From Spirochaetales bacterium (GTDB lineage: Bacteria > Spirochaetota > Spirochaetia > DTKZ01), in assembly GCA_031280945.1 (NCBI GenBank), contig JAITGB010000181.1:1-9303 (forward strand): a DNA stretch of 9,303 bases, in the 5' to 3' direction. The translations under genes were made by a program, and so were the position numbers. Within the stretch, counting starts at the first letter, position 1, and every line of letters starts with the position of its first letter. The notes under the pieces are model-generated. The model searched no databases and was not told the DNA's origin. It worked only from the letters and a program-made list of their open reading frames with translations. This document shows positions 1 to 6,947 of this stretch, piece after piece.

Positions 1-2
1 AA

Positions 3-86
3 GATTCGGCTTTGTATGACATCACTATTGCCCTGGCGCAGGATATTCTGCGTGGCAGGGTTGATGTGATGAGCGAGCCCAAGTAA
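3..86 (+). CDS. 3' end of an unidentified gene (partial)
   Basis: An open frame enters from the left edge and ends with TAA at 84-86, giving a 27-residue tail that begins DSALYDITIA and ends VDVMSEPK. The other two forward frames hit TGA within this stretch, and the residue mix (acidic, amphipathic) looks coded. The product is not recognised. A tail of the type D-x-x-L-x(6)-A-x-x-I-L occurs at the end of some S41 C-terminal proteases, but that is only a weak resemblance. No terminator hairpin follows; repeat DNA starts about 70 bases downstream. Confidence 0.45.
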   Translation, partial: DSALYDITIALAQDILRGRVDVMSEPK

Positions 87-159
87 ACTTAAGGGGTCAG
101 TGTGGAGCGCTGCCGGTTAATCTGACGGCGGAGTGTATCCGCGGCCGGTATCGCTGCCG

Positions 160-390
160 CGCCCCCCGCATGGGGGGCGGCCTGCGCAAGGGATAGAAGC
201 GGAAAGCCCGCAGAAAGCGCATCGGCGCTTTCGAGGACTTGGAGCGGATAGCCCCCCTCAAAAACGCGATTAGGACCACAGCCACGTAGTGCTGGTATGA
301 CGCACTTAGCCTGATTCTGCGTATAGTTTCAAGCCGCGTTTTATCGGGCTTAAGGGTTTTTTCGGGTCTTCCCGAAAAAATGCGCCATGA
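160..390 (-). repeat. Dispersed hairpin repeat, copy 1
   Basis: Read on the minus strand this carries the same modules as 6948-7068. First comes GGCGCA, then a hairpin of six T plus CGGG, a four-base loop and the complement (357-380). A 72-base block follows (183-254) that matches 6997-7068 with two mismatches and ends CCCTTGCGCA. That block contains a 7-bp stem, AAAGCGC/GCGCTTT (214-231). Beyond it is a GC hairpin, CGCCCCCC/GGGGGGCG with a GCAT loop (160-179). An extra segment of about 100 bases (255-354) interrupts the module order. The stretch 87-447 holds no convincing gene; the reverse ORF across it follows the repeat. Confidence 0.85.
255..354 (-). other. Extra segment inside repeat copy 1, possible transposase remnant
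   Basis: Copy 2 passes directly from the T6/A6 hairpin into GGGCTATCC, whereas here about 100 bases lie between them. Read on the minus strand the segment encodes a stretch with R-L-E-T-I-R-R-I-R followed by SASYQHYVAVVLIAFL. A basic arginine-rich stretch followed by a hydrophobic helix is the usual ending of IS5-like DDE transposases. The match is by eye and short. It could equally be a repeat module with chance coding. Confidence 0.25.
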
Positions 391-447
391 ATCTTCAAAA
401 AAAGTAAATCCATAGACCCCTTGAGCCATAGGGCGTTGGCCCCGCGC

Positions 448-477
448 TTGACTGCGGGGCCGTGCGCCCGCTATACT
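448..477 (+). promoter_or_regulatory. Sigma-70-type promoter, leaderless start
   Basis: TTGACT (448-453) and TATACT (472-477) are separated by 18 bases, each one base from consensus. Transcription would begin about seven bases after the -10, at or next to the ATG at 484. No Shine-Dalgarno precedes that ATG. Together these point to a leaderless mRNA. Confidence 0.65.
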
Positions 478-483
478 TATGCC

Positions 484-906
484 ATGAAGATTTTTCGGGG
501 CGTGTTTTTTTTGATTTTTGCGGCTCTTGTTTTTTCGGCGGCGGGGTGCGCGGGCGGGCCGCCTGTTATTCCCGATGACCTTACGCCTCTTCAGTTTTTT
601 CAGAGGGCCCAGGAGGAGAGCGAAAACGCCAACTGGGACAACGCGATTTACTATTACCAGACTTTTCTTGACCGGTTTCCCGATGACCTGGAAAACTGCG
701 CCGCGGCGAAATACGAAATTGCTTTCATTCGCTACAAAAAGGGCGATTACGAAAAGGCCCTCGCGGGTTTTCAGGAGGTGGTCGATTTTTACGACGACCC
801 GAATCTGCCCGCAACTTTTCTCCTGTGGCCCAAGTCCATGTCGCTCAAACTCATAAAAGTCGTAGAGGCCAAACTCTCGCCTATTTTATCTCTTCCGGGC
901 GGTTAG
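484..906 (+). CDS. TPR-repeat lipoprotein, BamD-like
   Basis: The 140-residue product has a short basic start (MKIFRG), a hydrophobic segment and a lipobox AAGC with the acylated Cys at 22, so it should be anchored to a membrane facing the periplasm. Residues about 34-68 and 73-106 form two TPR-like helical hairpins (WDNAIYYYQTFLDRFP; KKGDYEKALAGFQEVV). This pattern is that of the N-terminal half of BamD/YbgF-type scaffold lipoproteins, but BamD is about 245 residues, so this is a short relative and a BAM role is not shown. A TTG at 421 would extend the frame by 21 residues. I chose ATG 484 because it places the signal peptide at the N-terminus and fits the promoter at 448-477. The gene converges on the VWA gene, leaving 15 bases between the stops. 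Confidence 0.8.
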   Translation: MKIFRGVFFLIFAALVFSAAGCAGGPPVIPDDLTPLQFFQRAQEESENANWDNAIYYYQTFLDRFPDDLENCAAAKYEIAFIRYKKGDYEKALAGFQEVVDFYDDPNLPATFLLWPKSMSLKLIKVVEAKLSPILSLPGG

Positions 907-921
907 TCCCGCGCCCCGCGT

Positions 922-2106
922 CTAGTGCGGGAGAATCAGCATATACAGAGAGATTTTCTTTTCCGCAGCTCCGGCCCTCACCATGTCCAGGGTAATTTTT
1001 CCCCTCGGCCTCGGGTGGGCGGGCGCGTCCCCGATAAGGATTATGAGCCTGCTTGCCGCGCTCCAGCCGTAGTGTGTAATACCCGTGTACAGAGCCTCGT
1101 GTACCGCTTCGGGAGTGTCGCCGCCTCCCGCGGCCTTCGCGCTGTCCAGAGTGTTTTGAATCTGGTTTAAGTCATTCGTAAACGCCGCAGGCCGCGTGAG
1201 ATACTCTTCGTTATAATCGCGGTAGACAATAATGCCGATACGGTAACTCGTAAAGCGCGTAAGTTTTTTTGCGAGGAGAGGCACAAACTGCTCTTTGAGA
1301 TATGGAAGGTCGTCGTGCATACTCCGCGTTGTGTCCAGGGCAAGCACAAGGTCAAGGGTGGGGCCTCTCTGGCTGTCCACAATATCCATAATTTTTGCGA
1401 GCATATCTTCCTGACCCCGCGACTTTACGAGGCGGCCAGCTCCCCCTGCGGCAATTTGAGAAAAAGAATCAATGGCTGCGGGCAGAAAGTTCTCTTCCCT
1501 GGGGCCTTCAAGGGGCTGCTGCACGATGCGAAGAACAAAGGGATTGTCCTGAAAACCCCCCGTGTAATCCGCAAAGGGTTTACCAAAAGCCCTGATGCTC
1601 ATATACGCCCCGTCTACGGCCATGACCTCGCCCTGCCTGCTCCAGGGGTAGCCGTAGTCAAGAATGTAGGGAATAAAAATATGGAAAGCCTCGCCAAAGA
1701 GAGGGTCGCTTTCAGGAGTTGAATCAATAAGAAAATACTCACCTGAACGTTTTAATTCTTCGCCGTTGAGGAGCCGCCTTTCGTTTCCGTTGATGGTATT
1801 ATATAAAGACGTTTTATACGCAAAGCTCGCGCTGCGCCGCGCGGGGTCTTCCGTTGATTCTGTGAGCATGACCGACTGCATTCCCGGCTTTTTGCGGATT
1901 TTGAGGTGGTACCCGCTCATGGTATCAACGTCGATGCGTATATCCGCCGAAGTTATGGAAAGGCCGGGCCTGAGCGAAGTTTCCGGGGGGCCGGAAAAGT
2001 CCTGGGCAAAAAGATGCCCCTTTAAGCCTCCTAGAAATCCCCAAAAACCCGTACACGCGGCAAAAATAAAGAACGCGCCAAACACGGCGAAGACATCTTT
2101 TTTCAT
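922..2106 (-). CDS. Secreted von Willebrand factor A domain protein
   Basis: The 394-residue product begins MKKD followed by a hydrophobic segment to about residue 34. Cleavage by signal peptidase I after HLFA (34) is the likeliest reading, although Cys18 in FAAC could be a loose spirochaetal lipobox. Residues about 40-250 are an uncharacterised extracytoplasmic region. Residues 251-394 are a VWA fold with metal-site (MIDAS) residues: D258-T-T260-R-S262 (the DxTxS form of DxSxS), T331 in GGGDTPEA, and D360 in IGDAPAH. Such domains bind ligands or partner proteins through Mg2+. The protein ends soon after the last strand, so VWA is C-terminal. A TAGGAG ribosome site overlaps the glmS stop, and the start lies 14 bases after it, so the gene is translated with glmS. 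The actual partner is unknown. Confidence 0.85.
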   Translation of the reverse strand: MKKDVFAVFGAFFIFAACTGFWGFLGGLKGHLFAQDFSGPPETSLRPGLSITSADIRIDVDTMSGYHLKIRKKPGMQSVMLTESTEDPARRSASFAYKTSLYNTINGNERRLLNGEELKRSGEYFLIDSTPESDPLFGEAFHIFIPYILDYGYPWSRQGEVMAVDGAYMSIRAFGKPFADYTGGFQDNPFVLRIVQQPLEGPREENFLPAAIDSFSQIAAGGAGRLVKSRGQEDMLAKIMDIVDSQRGPTLDLVLALDTTRSMHDDLPYLKEQFVPLLAKKLTRFTSYRIGIIVYRDYNEEYLTRPAAFTNDLNQIQNTLDSAKAAGGGDTPEAVHEALYTGITHYGWSAASRLIILIGDAPAHPRPRGKITLDMVRAGAAEKKISLYMLILPH

Positions 2107-2120
2107 TTTTTCTTTAACTC

Positions 2121-3944
2121 CTATTCAACCGTAACGCTTTTTGCCAGATTGCGCGGCTGGTCAACATTTCTGCCGAGTTTAAGCGCAGTGTAGTAGGCAA
2201 AAAGCTGGAGGGGGACAACCATCAGAAAGGGATACCAAATCTCCCCCGCGCGGGGCACCGTAATAACATCATCCGCTGTATCGCGCACTTCCTCGTCCCC
2301 CGAAGCGCACAGGGCGATAACTTTTCCCTTGCGGGCCTTCACTTCCTTCATGTTGGAAATCACCTTCTCGCGCAGCCTGTCGTTGGGAACCAGAAAAATA
2401 CTGGGGGTCTCCTCGTTGATAAGGGCAATGGGCCCGTGCTTGATTTCCGCCGCGCTGTAGCCCTCCGCGTGAATATAGGAAATCTCCTTGAGTTTAAGGG
2501 CCCCCTCCAGGGCAACAGGATAATTAAGCCCCCTGCCCAGAAAAAGAAAATCCCTGTAGCGGCTGTATTTTTCCGCAAGGGCGCGTATGTGATTCTGCTC
2601 CTCAAAACCCCCGCGAATCAAATCAGGAAGAGCCGCAAGGCCATCGACAAATTCCTTCCCCCCCTCAAAAGACATATTGTGCATACGCGCGAGGAGCAGG
2701 GTAAAAAGATAAAACACAGTAAGCTGGCTCGTAAAAGCCTTTGTCGAAGCAACAGCGATTTCCGGCCCCGAATGAATATACACCCCGGCCCCGGATTCCC
2801 GCGCAATCGTGGAACCCACCACGTTGCACACCCCCAGAACCTTCGCGCCTTTGCGTTTTAACTCGCGCATGGCCGAAAGGGTATCGATAGTCTCACCTGA
2901 CTGGGAGACCGCAAAGTACAGGCTGTTTCTCTCGACAACAGGATTTCTGTAGCGCAGCTCGGAGGCAAGCTCCGCCCCGCAGGGAATACGGGCGATGGAC
3001 TCCATAAGATACGAGCCCACAAGCCCCGCGTGGAAAGAGGTACCCGCCGCGATAATTTTGACACGCTCAATCCCCAGAAGCTCGCTCTCCGTCATATTGA
3101 GGCCCCCAAGATGGGCCGTCAGATTCTCGTGGTCTATGCGGCCCTGCATCGCCCGCAGAACCGAATCCGGCTGCTCGAAAATCTCCTTCTCCATGTAGTG
3201 GGGATGGCCCTGCTTTTCGATAGTATCAAGCTCCCAGCTTATGGTCTCAACCTTTTTGTCGATGCGCCGGTCGCGGAGGTCGCTCGCGTGGTAGCTGTCC
3301 CTCTGTACGCGGACGACCTCCCCGTCCTCCAGATACACAACCTGCTTTGTGTGCGAGAGAATCGCCATAACGTCCGAGGCCAGAAACATCTCATCCCCGC
3401 CCACCCCCAAAACAAGAGGAGAACCGTTGCGCGCGCCCACAAGCCTGTCCGGCTCCGAGGCGTGAACGCAGATAAGCCCATAGGTACCCTTCAAAAGCTG
3501 GAGAGTCTCCTTTACAGCAGCCTCCAGGTCGCCCTCGTAGAAATCGGAAACAAGATGAGCGATTACCTCACTATCCGTCTCGGAGCGGAAAACGTGGCCA
3601 TCGTGGACAAGTTTTTCCTTGAGAGCCGCAAAGTTTTCAATAATCCCGTTATGGACAAGCGCAATATCGCCCGCGCAGTTCGTATGCGGATGCGCGTTTA
3701 CATCCGTAACCTCCCCGTGAGTCGCCCACCGCGTATGCCCAATCCCCCAATTCCCCGCAAGCCCCGTAGGGACAATCTCGCGGAGGTCAGCAATTTTTCC
3801 CGTGCGCTTGATAACCGTAAGGGCCCTGTTTGCGCCAACACAGATACCCGCCGAATCGTAGCCCCGGTATTCAAGACGCTTTAGCCCCTCAAGAAGAACC
3901 TCCCGCGCCGCCCTCGGGCCGCAGTAACCAATAATACCACACAT
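2121..3944 (-). CDS. glmS: Glutamine--fructose-6-phosphate aminotransferase (isomerising)
   Basis: Converts fructose-6-phosphate and glutamine into glucosamine-6-phosphate and glutamate in the cytoplasm, the entry step to UDP-GlcNAc and peptidoglycan. At 607 residues it is close to the E. coli enzyme (609). The N-terminal Ntn glutaminase domain has the nucleophile Cys2 (MCGIIGY), RGYDSAG at 27-33, HTRWATHG at 70-77 and NGIIEN at 99-104. The two SIS isomerase domains include GTSFHAG (301-307), SQSGET (347-352) and STKAFTSQ (400-407). Catalytic-site equivalents are E487 in LKEISY, H503 in IKHGP and the C-terminal K602 in LAKSVTVE. An AAGGAAAGAGG ribosome site precedes the ATG at 3944. It lies 97 bases after tatD; only poor promoter-like hexamers are visible in that gap, so it may be co-transcribed. 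The gap is too short for a glmS ribozyme. Confidence 0.98.
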   Translation of the reverse strand: MCGIIGYCGPRAAREVLLEGLKRLEYRGYDSAGICVGANRALTVIKRTGKIADLREIVPTGLAGNWGIGHTRWATHGEVTDVNAHPHTNCAGDIALVHNGIIENFAALKEKLVHDGHVFRSETDSEVIAHLVSDFYEGDLEAAVKETLQLLKGTYGLICVHASEPDRLVGARNGSPLVLGVGGDEMFLASDVMAILSHTKQVVYLEDGEVVRVQRDSYHASDLRDRRIDKKVETISWELDTIEKQGHPHYMEKEIFEQPDSVLRAMQGRIDHENLTAHLGGLNMTESELLGIERVKIIAAGTSFHAGLVGSYLMESIARIPCGAELASELRYRNPVVERNSLYFAVSQSGETIDTLSAMRELKRKGAKVLGVCNVVGSTIARESGAGVYIHSGPEIAVASTKAFTSQLTVFYLFTLLLARMHNMSFEGGKEFVDGLAALPDLIRGGFEEQNHIRALAEKYSRYRDFLFLGRGLNYPVALEGALKLKEISYIHAEGYSAAEIKHGPIALINEETPSIFLVPNDRLREKVISNMKEVKARKGKVIALCASGDEEVRDTADDVITVPRAGEIWYPFLMVVPLQLFAYYTALKLGRNVDQPRNLAKSVTVE

Positions 3945-4021
3945 AGTAAGCCTCTTTCCTTATTTTTCGGCAGGATATGCCAATTCCGCAAGCCTCTTCA
4001 CACCATAGCACAAAAAGAGAG

Positions 4022-4039
4022 AAAAAACAGCCGGCGGCT
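4022..4039 (-). terminator. Weak terminator-like hairpin after tatD
   Basis: On the minus strand AGCC-GCC-GGCT (4039-4029) is followed by a G and six T (to 4022), three bases after the tatD stop. The stem is only 4 bp, so read-through into glmS is likely. Confidence 0.25.
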
Positions 4040-4041
4040 TG

Positions 4042-4854
4042 TTACGAGTCCCGGAATTTGGGCGCAAAAAACCTCATAGAGTTGGCAAAAGTCTCCTCCG
4101 CGAGAAGCTCCGGCTCTTTTCCCAGAAAGCGGGCAGCCGCGCGGGCTATGTGGGGGAGGTATTTGGGTTCGTTCCTGCCCGCGCGGGGTTTTTCTTCAAG
4201 GCTGCGGGGAAGGAGAAAGGGGGCATCCGTTTCGAGCATAAGTTGAGCAGAGGGGATTTTCCGTATGAGCTTTTCCAGATGGCGGCCCCGCCTCTCATCG
4301 CAGAGCCAGCCCGTGATGCCTATGTAACAGCCAAGCTCAAGGTACGCATCAAGCTCTTTTTCGGTTCCCGTAAAACAGTGAACCGCCATATCCTTTATGC
4401 GGCCCCGCGCGTTTTTGAGAAGGGAATAAAAATCGTCAAAAGCATCCCGCTCGTGGAGAAAAAGCGGGAGTCCTAGTTCAGCGGCAAGGGCAATCTGTTT
4501 TTCAAACCATTCCCGCTGAACGTCCCTCGGCGAAAAATCGCGGTTGTAATCAAGCCCGCACTCTCCTATGGCGATGACGGGGCCTGCGGCAGCCGCCTCA
4601 CGGAGGAGGCCCAGGGTTTGACTCCCGCAGGTTTTGGCGTTATGCGGGTGAACGCCCGCTGTGGAATAGAGTTTTCCTTTCTCCCGCGCGGCCCATGCCC
4701 AGGCCCACTCTGCGGCCCTGAGGCTGTCCTGTGCGTCCGTTCCTGTAATTACAAGGGGGCTAACTCCCGCCTTTTCCGCGCCGCGTACAACGCTCTCCCT
4801 GTCCCTATCAAATGAACGGTGAAGGAGGTTTACGCCAATATCCATGAGTATCAT
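4042..4854 (-). CDS. tatD: TatD metal-dependent DNase
   Basis: A cytoplasmic TIM-barrel hydrolase; E. coli TatD is a Mg2+-dependent 3'-5' exonuclease acting on DNA. The 270 residues match true TatD rather than the YcfH/YjjV paralogues: an N-terminal DIGVNL with no HxH motif, STAGVHPH at 64-71, GECGLDYNRDFS at 98-108, HERDAFD at 134-140, HCFTGT at 159-164, GITGWLCDERRG at 179-190, and ETDAPFLLPR at 208-217. Metal-site residues E98, H134, H159 and D210 are all present. ATG 4854 has a weak GGAA five bases upstream; ATG 4845 is possible but has no better site. The last residues (APKFRDS) are encoded by DNA matching the end of the dispersed repeat, so the C-terminus may be repeat-derived. It lies 55 bases downstream of the toxin gene, in the same direction. 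Confidence 0.95.
   Translation of the reverse strand: MILMDIGVNLLHRSFDRDRESVVRGAEKAGVSPLVITGTDAQDSLRAAEWAWAWAAREKGKLYSTAGVHPHNAKTCGSQTLGLLREAAAAGPVIAIGECGLDYNRDFSPRDVQREWFEKQIALAAELGLPLFLHERDAFDDFYSLLKNARGRIKDMAVHCFTGTEKELDAYLELGCYIGITGWLCDERRGRHLEKLIRKIPSAQLMLETDAPFLLPRSLEEKPRAGRNEPKYLPHIARAAARFLGKEPELLAEETFANSMRFFAPKFRDS
4054..4066 (-). repeat. Repeat-end motif inside the tatD 3' end
   Basis: TGCGCCCAAATTC on the minus strand is identical over 13 bases to the outer end of repeat copy 2 (6957-6969). It encodes the APKF of the TatD tail. Confidence 0.5.
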
Positions 4855-4909
4855 GTTTTCCGGTACAACCGCCTTGTATGAAAGTGTGGGGCCGCACAGA
4901 AGCGGCTCG

Positions 4910-5248
4910 CTATTTCATCAATTCTTCCAATGTTTTTTCTTTTAATAATTTTATCCAATCTCTTTTATTGTAAAAAAACCTAATTATATTAATGCTTTTC
5001 TTCTCTTCTTCTACATTGTAATACAATACATAATTTTTTATCTTTATTGACCGTATGCCAAGTGATGTCAAATAATTGTCATGTACCAATGACCTTGCAT
5101 AAGGTGTTTTTTTAATATACTCTAATTTTTCAACTATATCTTTAATGAGATTTTCAGCGGCATGAGGGGCCTCCAGTGTTTCTTTGATGTAAGTATAGCT
5201 TGAATCTATATCTTCACGTATAACCTTTGAAAAAACCAATGCATACAT
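4910..5248 (-). CDS. RelE/ParE-family toxin
   Basis: The 112-residue basic protein begins MYALVFSKVIREDIDSSY and has the small helix-helix-sheet pattern of the ParE/RelE superfamily: a helical N-terminal hairpin (about 10-50), GIRSIKIKNYVLYYNV at about 68-83, then INIIRFFYNKRDWIKLL at about 90-106. Members either cleave mRNA on the ribosome (RelE) or poison gyrase (ParE); the sequence does not decide which. The ATG follows the antitoxin stop without any spacer (TAA|ATG), so translation is coupled. Codon use is strongly A/T-ended (many AAA, ATA, TTT, AAT), unlike tatD and aspS on either side, which suggests recent transfer of the pair. The frame is intact, so the toxin may be active. Confidence 0.85.
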   Translation of the reverse strand: MYALVFSKVIREDIDSSYTYIKETLEAPHAAENLIKDIVEKLEYIKKTPYARSLVHDNYLTSLGIRSIKIKNYVLYYNVEEEKKSINIIRFFYNKRDWIKLLKEKTLEELMK

Positions 5249-5512
5249 TTATTTCTCAATATATTCATTTAGGCTTTTCATCATGTTTTCTTCGGTGATT
5301 ATTTCCCCTTGTTTTATTTGCTCCAATCCAACCTGCAGAGCCTGATACAATTCAAGTCTTCCCATTAATTCTTCATACGTTTCAAGGCCCATTACAGCTA
5401 AATCACCTTGGCCCTTTTTTGTAATGAATACAGGTTCTCTATAGCTATGGCAATAGAGAGAAATTTCCTCATAATTATTAAATAAATCAGCATATTCCCG
5501 TATTTTTGGCAT
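5249..5512 (-). CDS. Phd/YefM-family antitoxin
   Basis: The 87-residue protein is the upstream partner of the toxin at 4910-5248. The N-terminal two thirds show the Phd/YefM DNA-binding fold: a short helix-rich start (YADLFNNYEEIS), the strand EPVFITKKGQGDLAVMGLETYEEL (about 27-49) and a helix to about 67. The rest (IKQGEIITEENMMKSLNEYIEK) is the flexible arm that typically wraps the toxin. Such antitoxins repress their own promoter, more strongly in complex with toxin. A GGAG ribosome site lies about nine bases before the ATG, and a perfect promoter lies 32 bases upstream. No clear operator palindrome was found. AT-rich like its partner. Confidence 0.85.
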   Translation of the reverse strand: MPKIREYADLFNNYEEISLYCHSYREPVFITKKGQGDLAVMGLETYEELMGRLELYQALQVGLEQIKQGEIITEENMMKSLNEYIEK

Positions 5513-5543
5513 ACAATTTTCTCCAATTTATTTGAATGATTTA

Positions 5544-5572
5544 ATTATAGATATATTTTTTGCTTGTGTCAA
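5544..5572 (-). promoter_or_regulatory. Consensus sigma-70 promoter of the ParE/RelE-Phd pair
   Basis: On the minus strand TTGACA (5572-5567) and TATAAT (5549-5544) are separated by exactly 17 bases: both hexamers are perfect consensus. Transcription should start near 5537, about 25 bases before the antitoxin ATG. A promoter this strong suits a locus that is autorepressed by its own products. Confidence 0.9.
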
Positions 5573-5580
5573 GATTTCAG

Positions 5581-5591
5581 AATGCGCCCAA
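5581..5591 (+). repeat. Short repeat-end remnant between aspS and the toxin-antitoxin promoter
   Basis: AATGCGCCCAA is identical over 11 bases to the outer end of repeat copy 2 read on its minus strand. It sits nine bases beyond the -35 box, right at the AT-rich to GC-rich change. Confidence 0.35.
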
Positions 5592-5616
5592 TCACATCTT
5601 AAACCACCGCCAGCCT

Positions 5617-6888
5617 CTACGGAGTCGTCCTTTTTCTGTCGCGCGGAAAGAGCGAGGCTTCCTTGACGCTGTGAAGGCCCAGAATTTTTTGCGTGAGCCG
5701 CTCAAGGCCGATAGCAAACCCGCCGTGGGGCGGACAGCCGCAGCGGAAAATATCCATGTACGCGCCCATGGCCTCCGGCGTGAGGCCGAACTTGGGAAGC
5801 GCGTCCAAAAGCATGGCGTACTCGTTGATGCGCCGTCCCCCTGTCGTAATTTCAAGGCCGCGAAAAAGAAGGTCGAAGCTCATGGTTTTTAGGCCGTCGG
5901 GGAAAGCGTAAAAGGGACGTTTCTTCCGGGGAAAGGCGTTGACAAAGGCCGCGTCGACCCCGTGCTTCTCCCGGGCCCAATCGCAGAGAACGCGCTCGCC
6001 TTCAGGATTTATATCGAAAACTTTTTTGCCGCCGGAAGCGGAAATTATGTCCTTCGCCTCCTCGTAGCCCACGCGGGGAATCCTGTCTATGGCCGCATCG
6101 TCAGGAAGCGAAGCCCCAAAGACCGCGAGGTCTTCCGCGTTCTCCGCTCTCAGGGCCGCGAACACGCTTTTCAAAATCCCCAGCTCAAGGTCCATAAGCT
6201 CGTGTTCGCTCTGGATAAAAGCCATCTCCACATCGAGGGAAACATACTCGTTAAGATGCCGCGGCGTATCGTGCTTCTCCGCCCTGTAGGCCGCCCCGAT
6301 TTCAAAAACCCTCTCCATGCCCGAAGACACAAGGGCCTGCTTGTAGAATTGCGGCGACTGCGCAAGAAAAACCTTCCCGTCAAAATACTCAACAGTAAAA
6401 AGCCCCGTCCCCCCCTCAGTCCCCGACCCCACGAGCTTACTCGTTTTGATTTCCGTAAAATCAAGCCCCCGCAGGCTCTCCGCAAAAGCCTTGATAATTG
6501 TGGACTGCACGCGAAAAATACTGCGAATCCTGGGCATCCGCAGCGAAATCATCCTGTTGTCAAGAAGAGCATCGAGAGACACCTTGTCCGGGTCCCCGTT
6601 CACCGGCAGGGGCAGCTCGCTGTCCGCCAGAGCAAGAACATCGAAAGCCGCCGCCGCAATCTCAAAACCGCCCGGAGCCTTCTCGTTCCTGCGCACCGTA
6701 CCCCGCACCGAAATCACCGACTCGTGCGTAAAACCCGCCTTACCCTCGAACACAACCTGAATCATCCCGCTCCTGTCGCGCACAAGAACAAAAGAAATCG
6801 CCCCCAGCTCGCGCAGCCTGTGCGCCCAGCCCATAACCGTAATCTCCCTGTCAACATGGGCCGCCGCGTCCCGAGTCAGTACCCGCAT
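5617..6888 (-). CDS. aspS: Aspartyl-tRNA synthetase, archaeal/eukaryal type
   Basis: Class IIb synthetase that charges tRNA-Asp in the cytoplasm. At 423 residues it lacks the large GAD insertion of the usual bacterial AspRS (about 590 residues) and matches the archaeal form. It has an OB-fold anticodon domain (about 1-100), then the catalytic core: TEGGTGLFTVEYF at 157-169, LAQSPQFYK at 175-183, FEIGAAYRAEKHDT (motif 2) at 195-208, RHLNEYVSLDVEMAF at 210-224, GLEITTGGRR at 344-353, GFAIGLERL (motif 3) at 390-398. The tail FPRDRKRTTP is that of AspRS rather than AsnRS. In the OB fold H23 and P72 fall at the two sites that separate tRNA-Asp-specific enzymes (His, Pro) from nondiscriminating archaeal ones (Trp, Lys). 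AAGGAGG four bases before the ATG fixes the start. Spirochaetes usually carry the bacterial type, so this gene was probably acquired. Confidence 0.93.
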   Translation of the reverse strand: MRVLTRDAAAHVDREITVMGWAHRLRELGAISFVLVRDRSGMIQVVFEGKAGFTHESVISVRGTVRRNEKAPGGFEIAAAAFDVLALADSELPLPVNGDPDKVSLDALLDNRMISLRMPRIRSIFRVQSTIIKAFAESLRGLDFTEIKTSKLVGSGTEGGTGLFTVEYFDGKVFLAQSPQFYKQALVSSGMERVFEIGAAYRAEKHDTPRHLNEYVSLDVEMAFIQSEHELMDLELGILKSVFAALRAENAEDLAVFGASLPDDAAIDRIPRVGYEEAKDIISASGGKKVFDINPEGERVLCDWAREKHGVDAAFVNAFPRKKRPFYAFPDGLKTMSFDLLFRGLEITTGGRRINEYAMLLDALPKFGLTPEAMGAYMDIFRCGCPPHGGFAIGLERLTQKILGLHSVKEASLFPRDRKRTTP

Positions 6889-6947
6889 CTATCCTCCTTA
6901 AAAACAGCCGTGAGCATGACATTTTTTGAAGGGAATTTCAAGAACAC

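Noticed and set aside
97..429. 110-codon reverse ORF across repeat copy 1
   Set aside because: Its frame simply follows the repeat modules, is rich in R and P, and overlaps the promoter-proximal region of the forward lipoprotein. Only the central segment (255-354) was kept as a possible transposase remnant.
421..483. TTG start at 421 for the TPR lipoprotein
   Set aside because: It would put 21 charged and proline-containing residues before the signal peptide and lies upstream of the promoter that best explains expression.
3030..3884. 284-codon forward ORF
   Set aside because: Antisense to glmS, whose identity is certain. No motif or signal supports it.
3945..4041. Possible glmS ribozyme upstream of glmS
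   Set aside because: The gap is only 97 bases, lacks the expected extended pseudoknot sequence pattern, and contains a normal Shine-Dalgarno. The ribozyme is typical of Firmicutes.
4886..4908. GAGCCGC...GCGGCCC hairpin after the toxin gene as a terminator
   Set aside because: The core stem is only about 5 bp, with a mismatch further out, and no T run follows on the minus strand.
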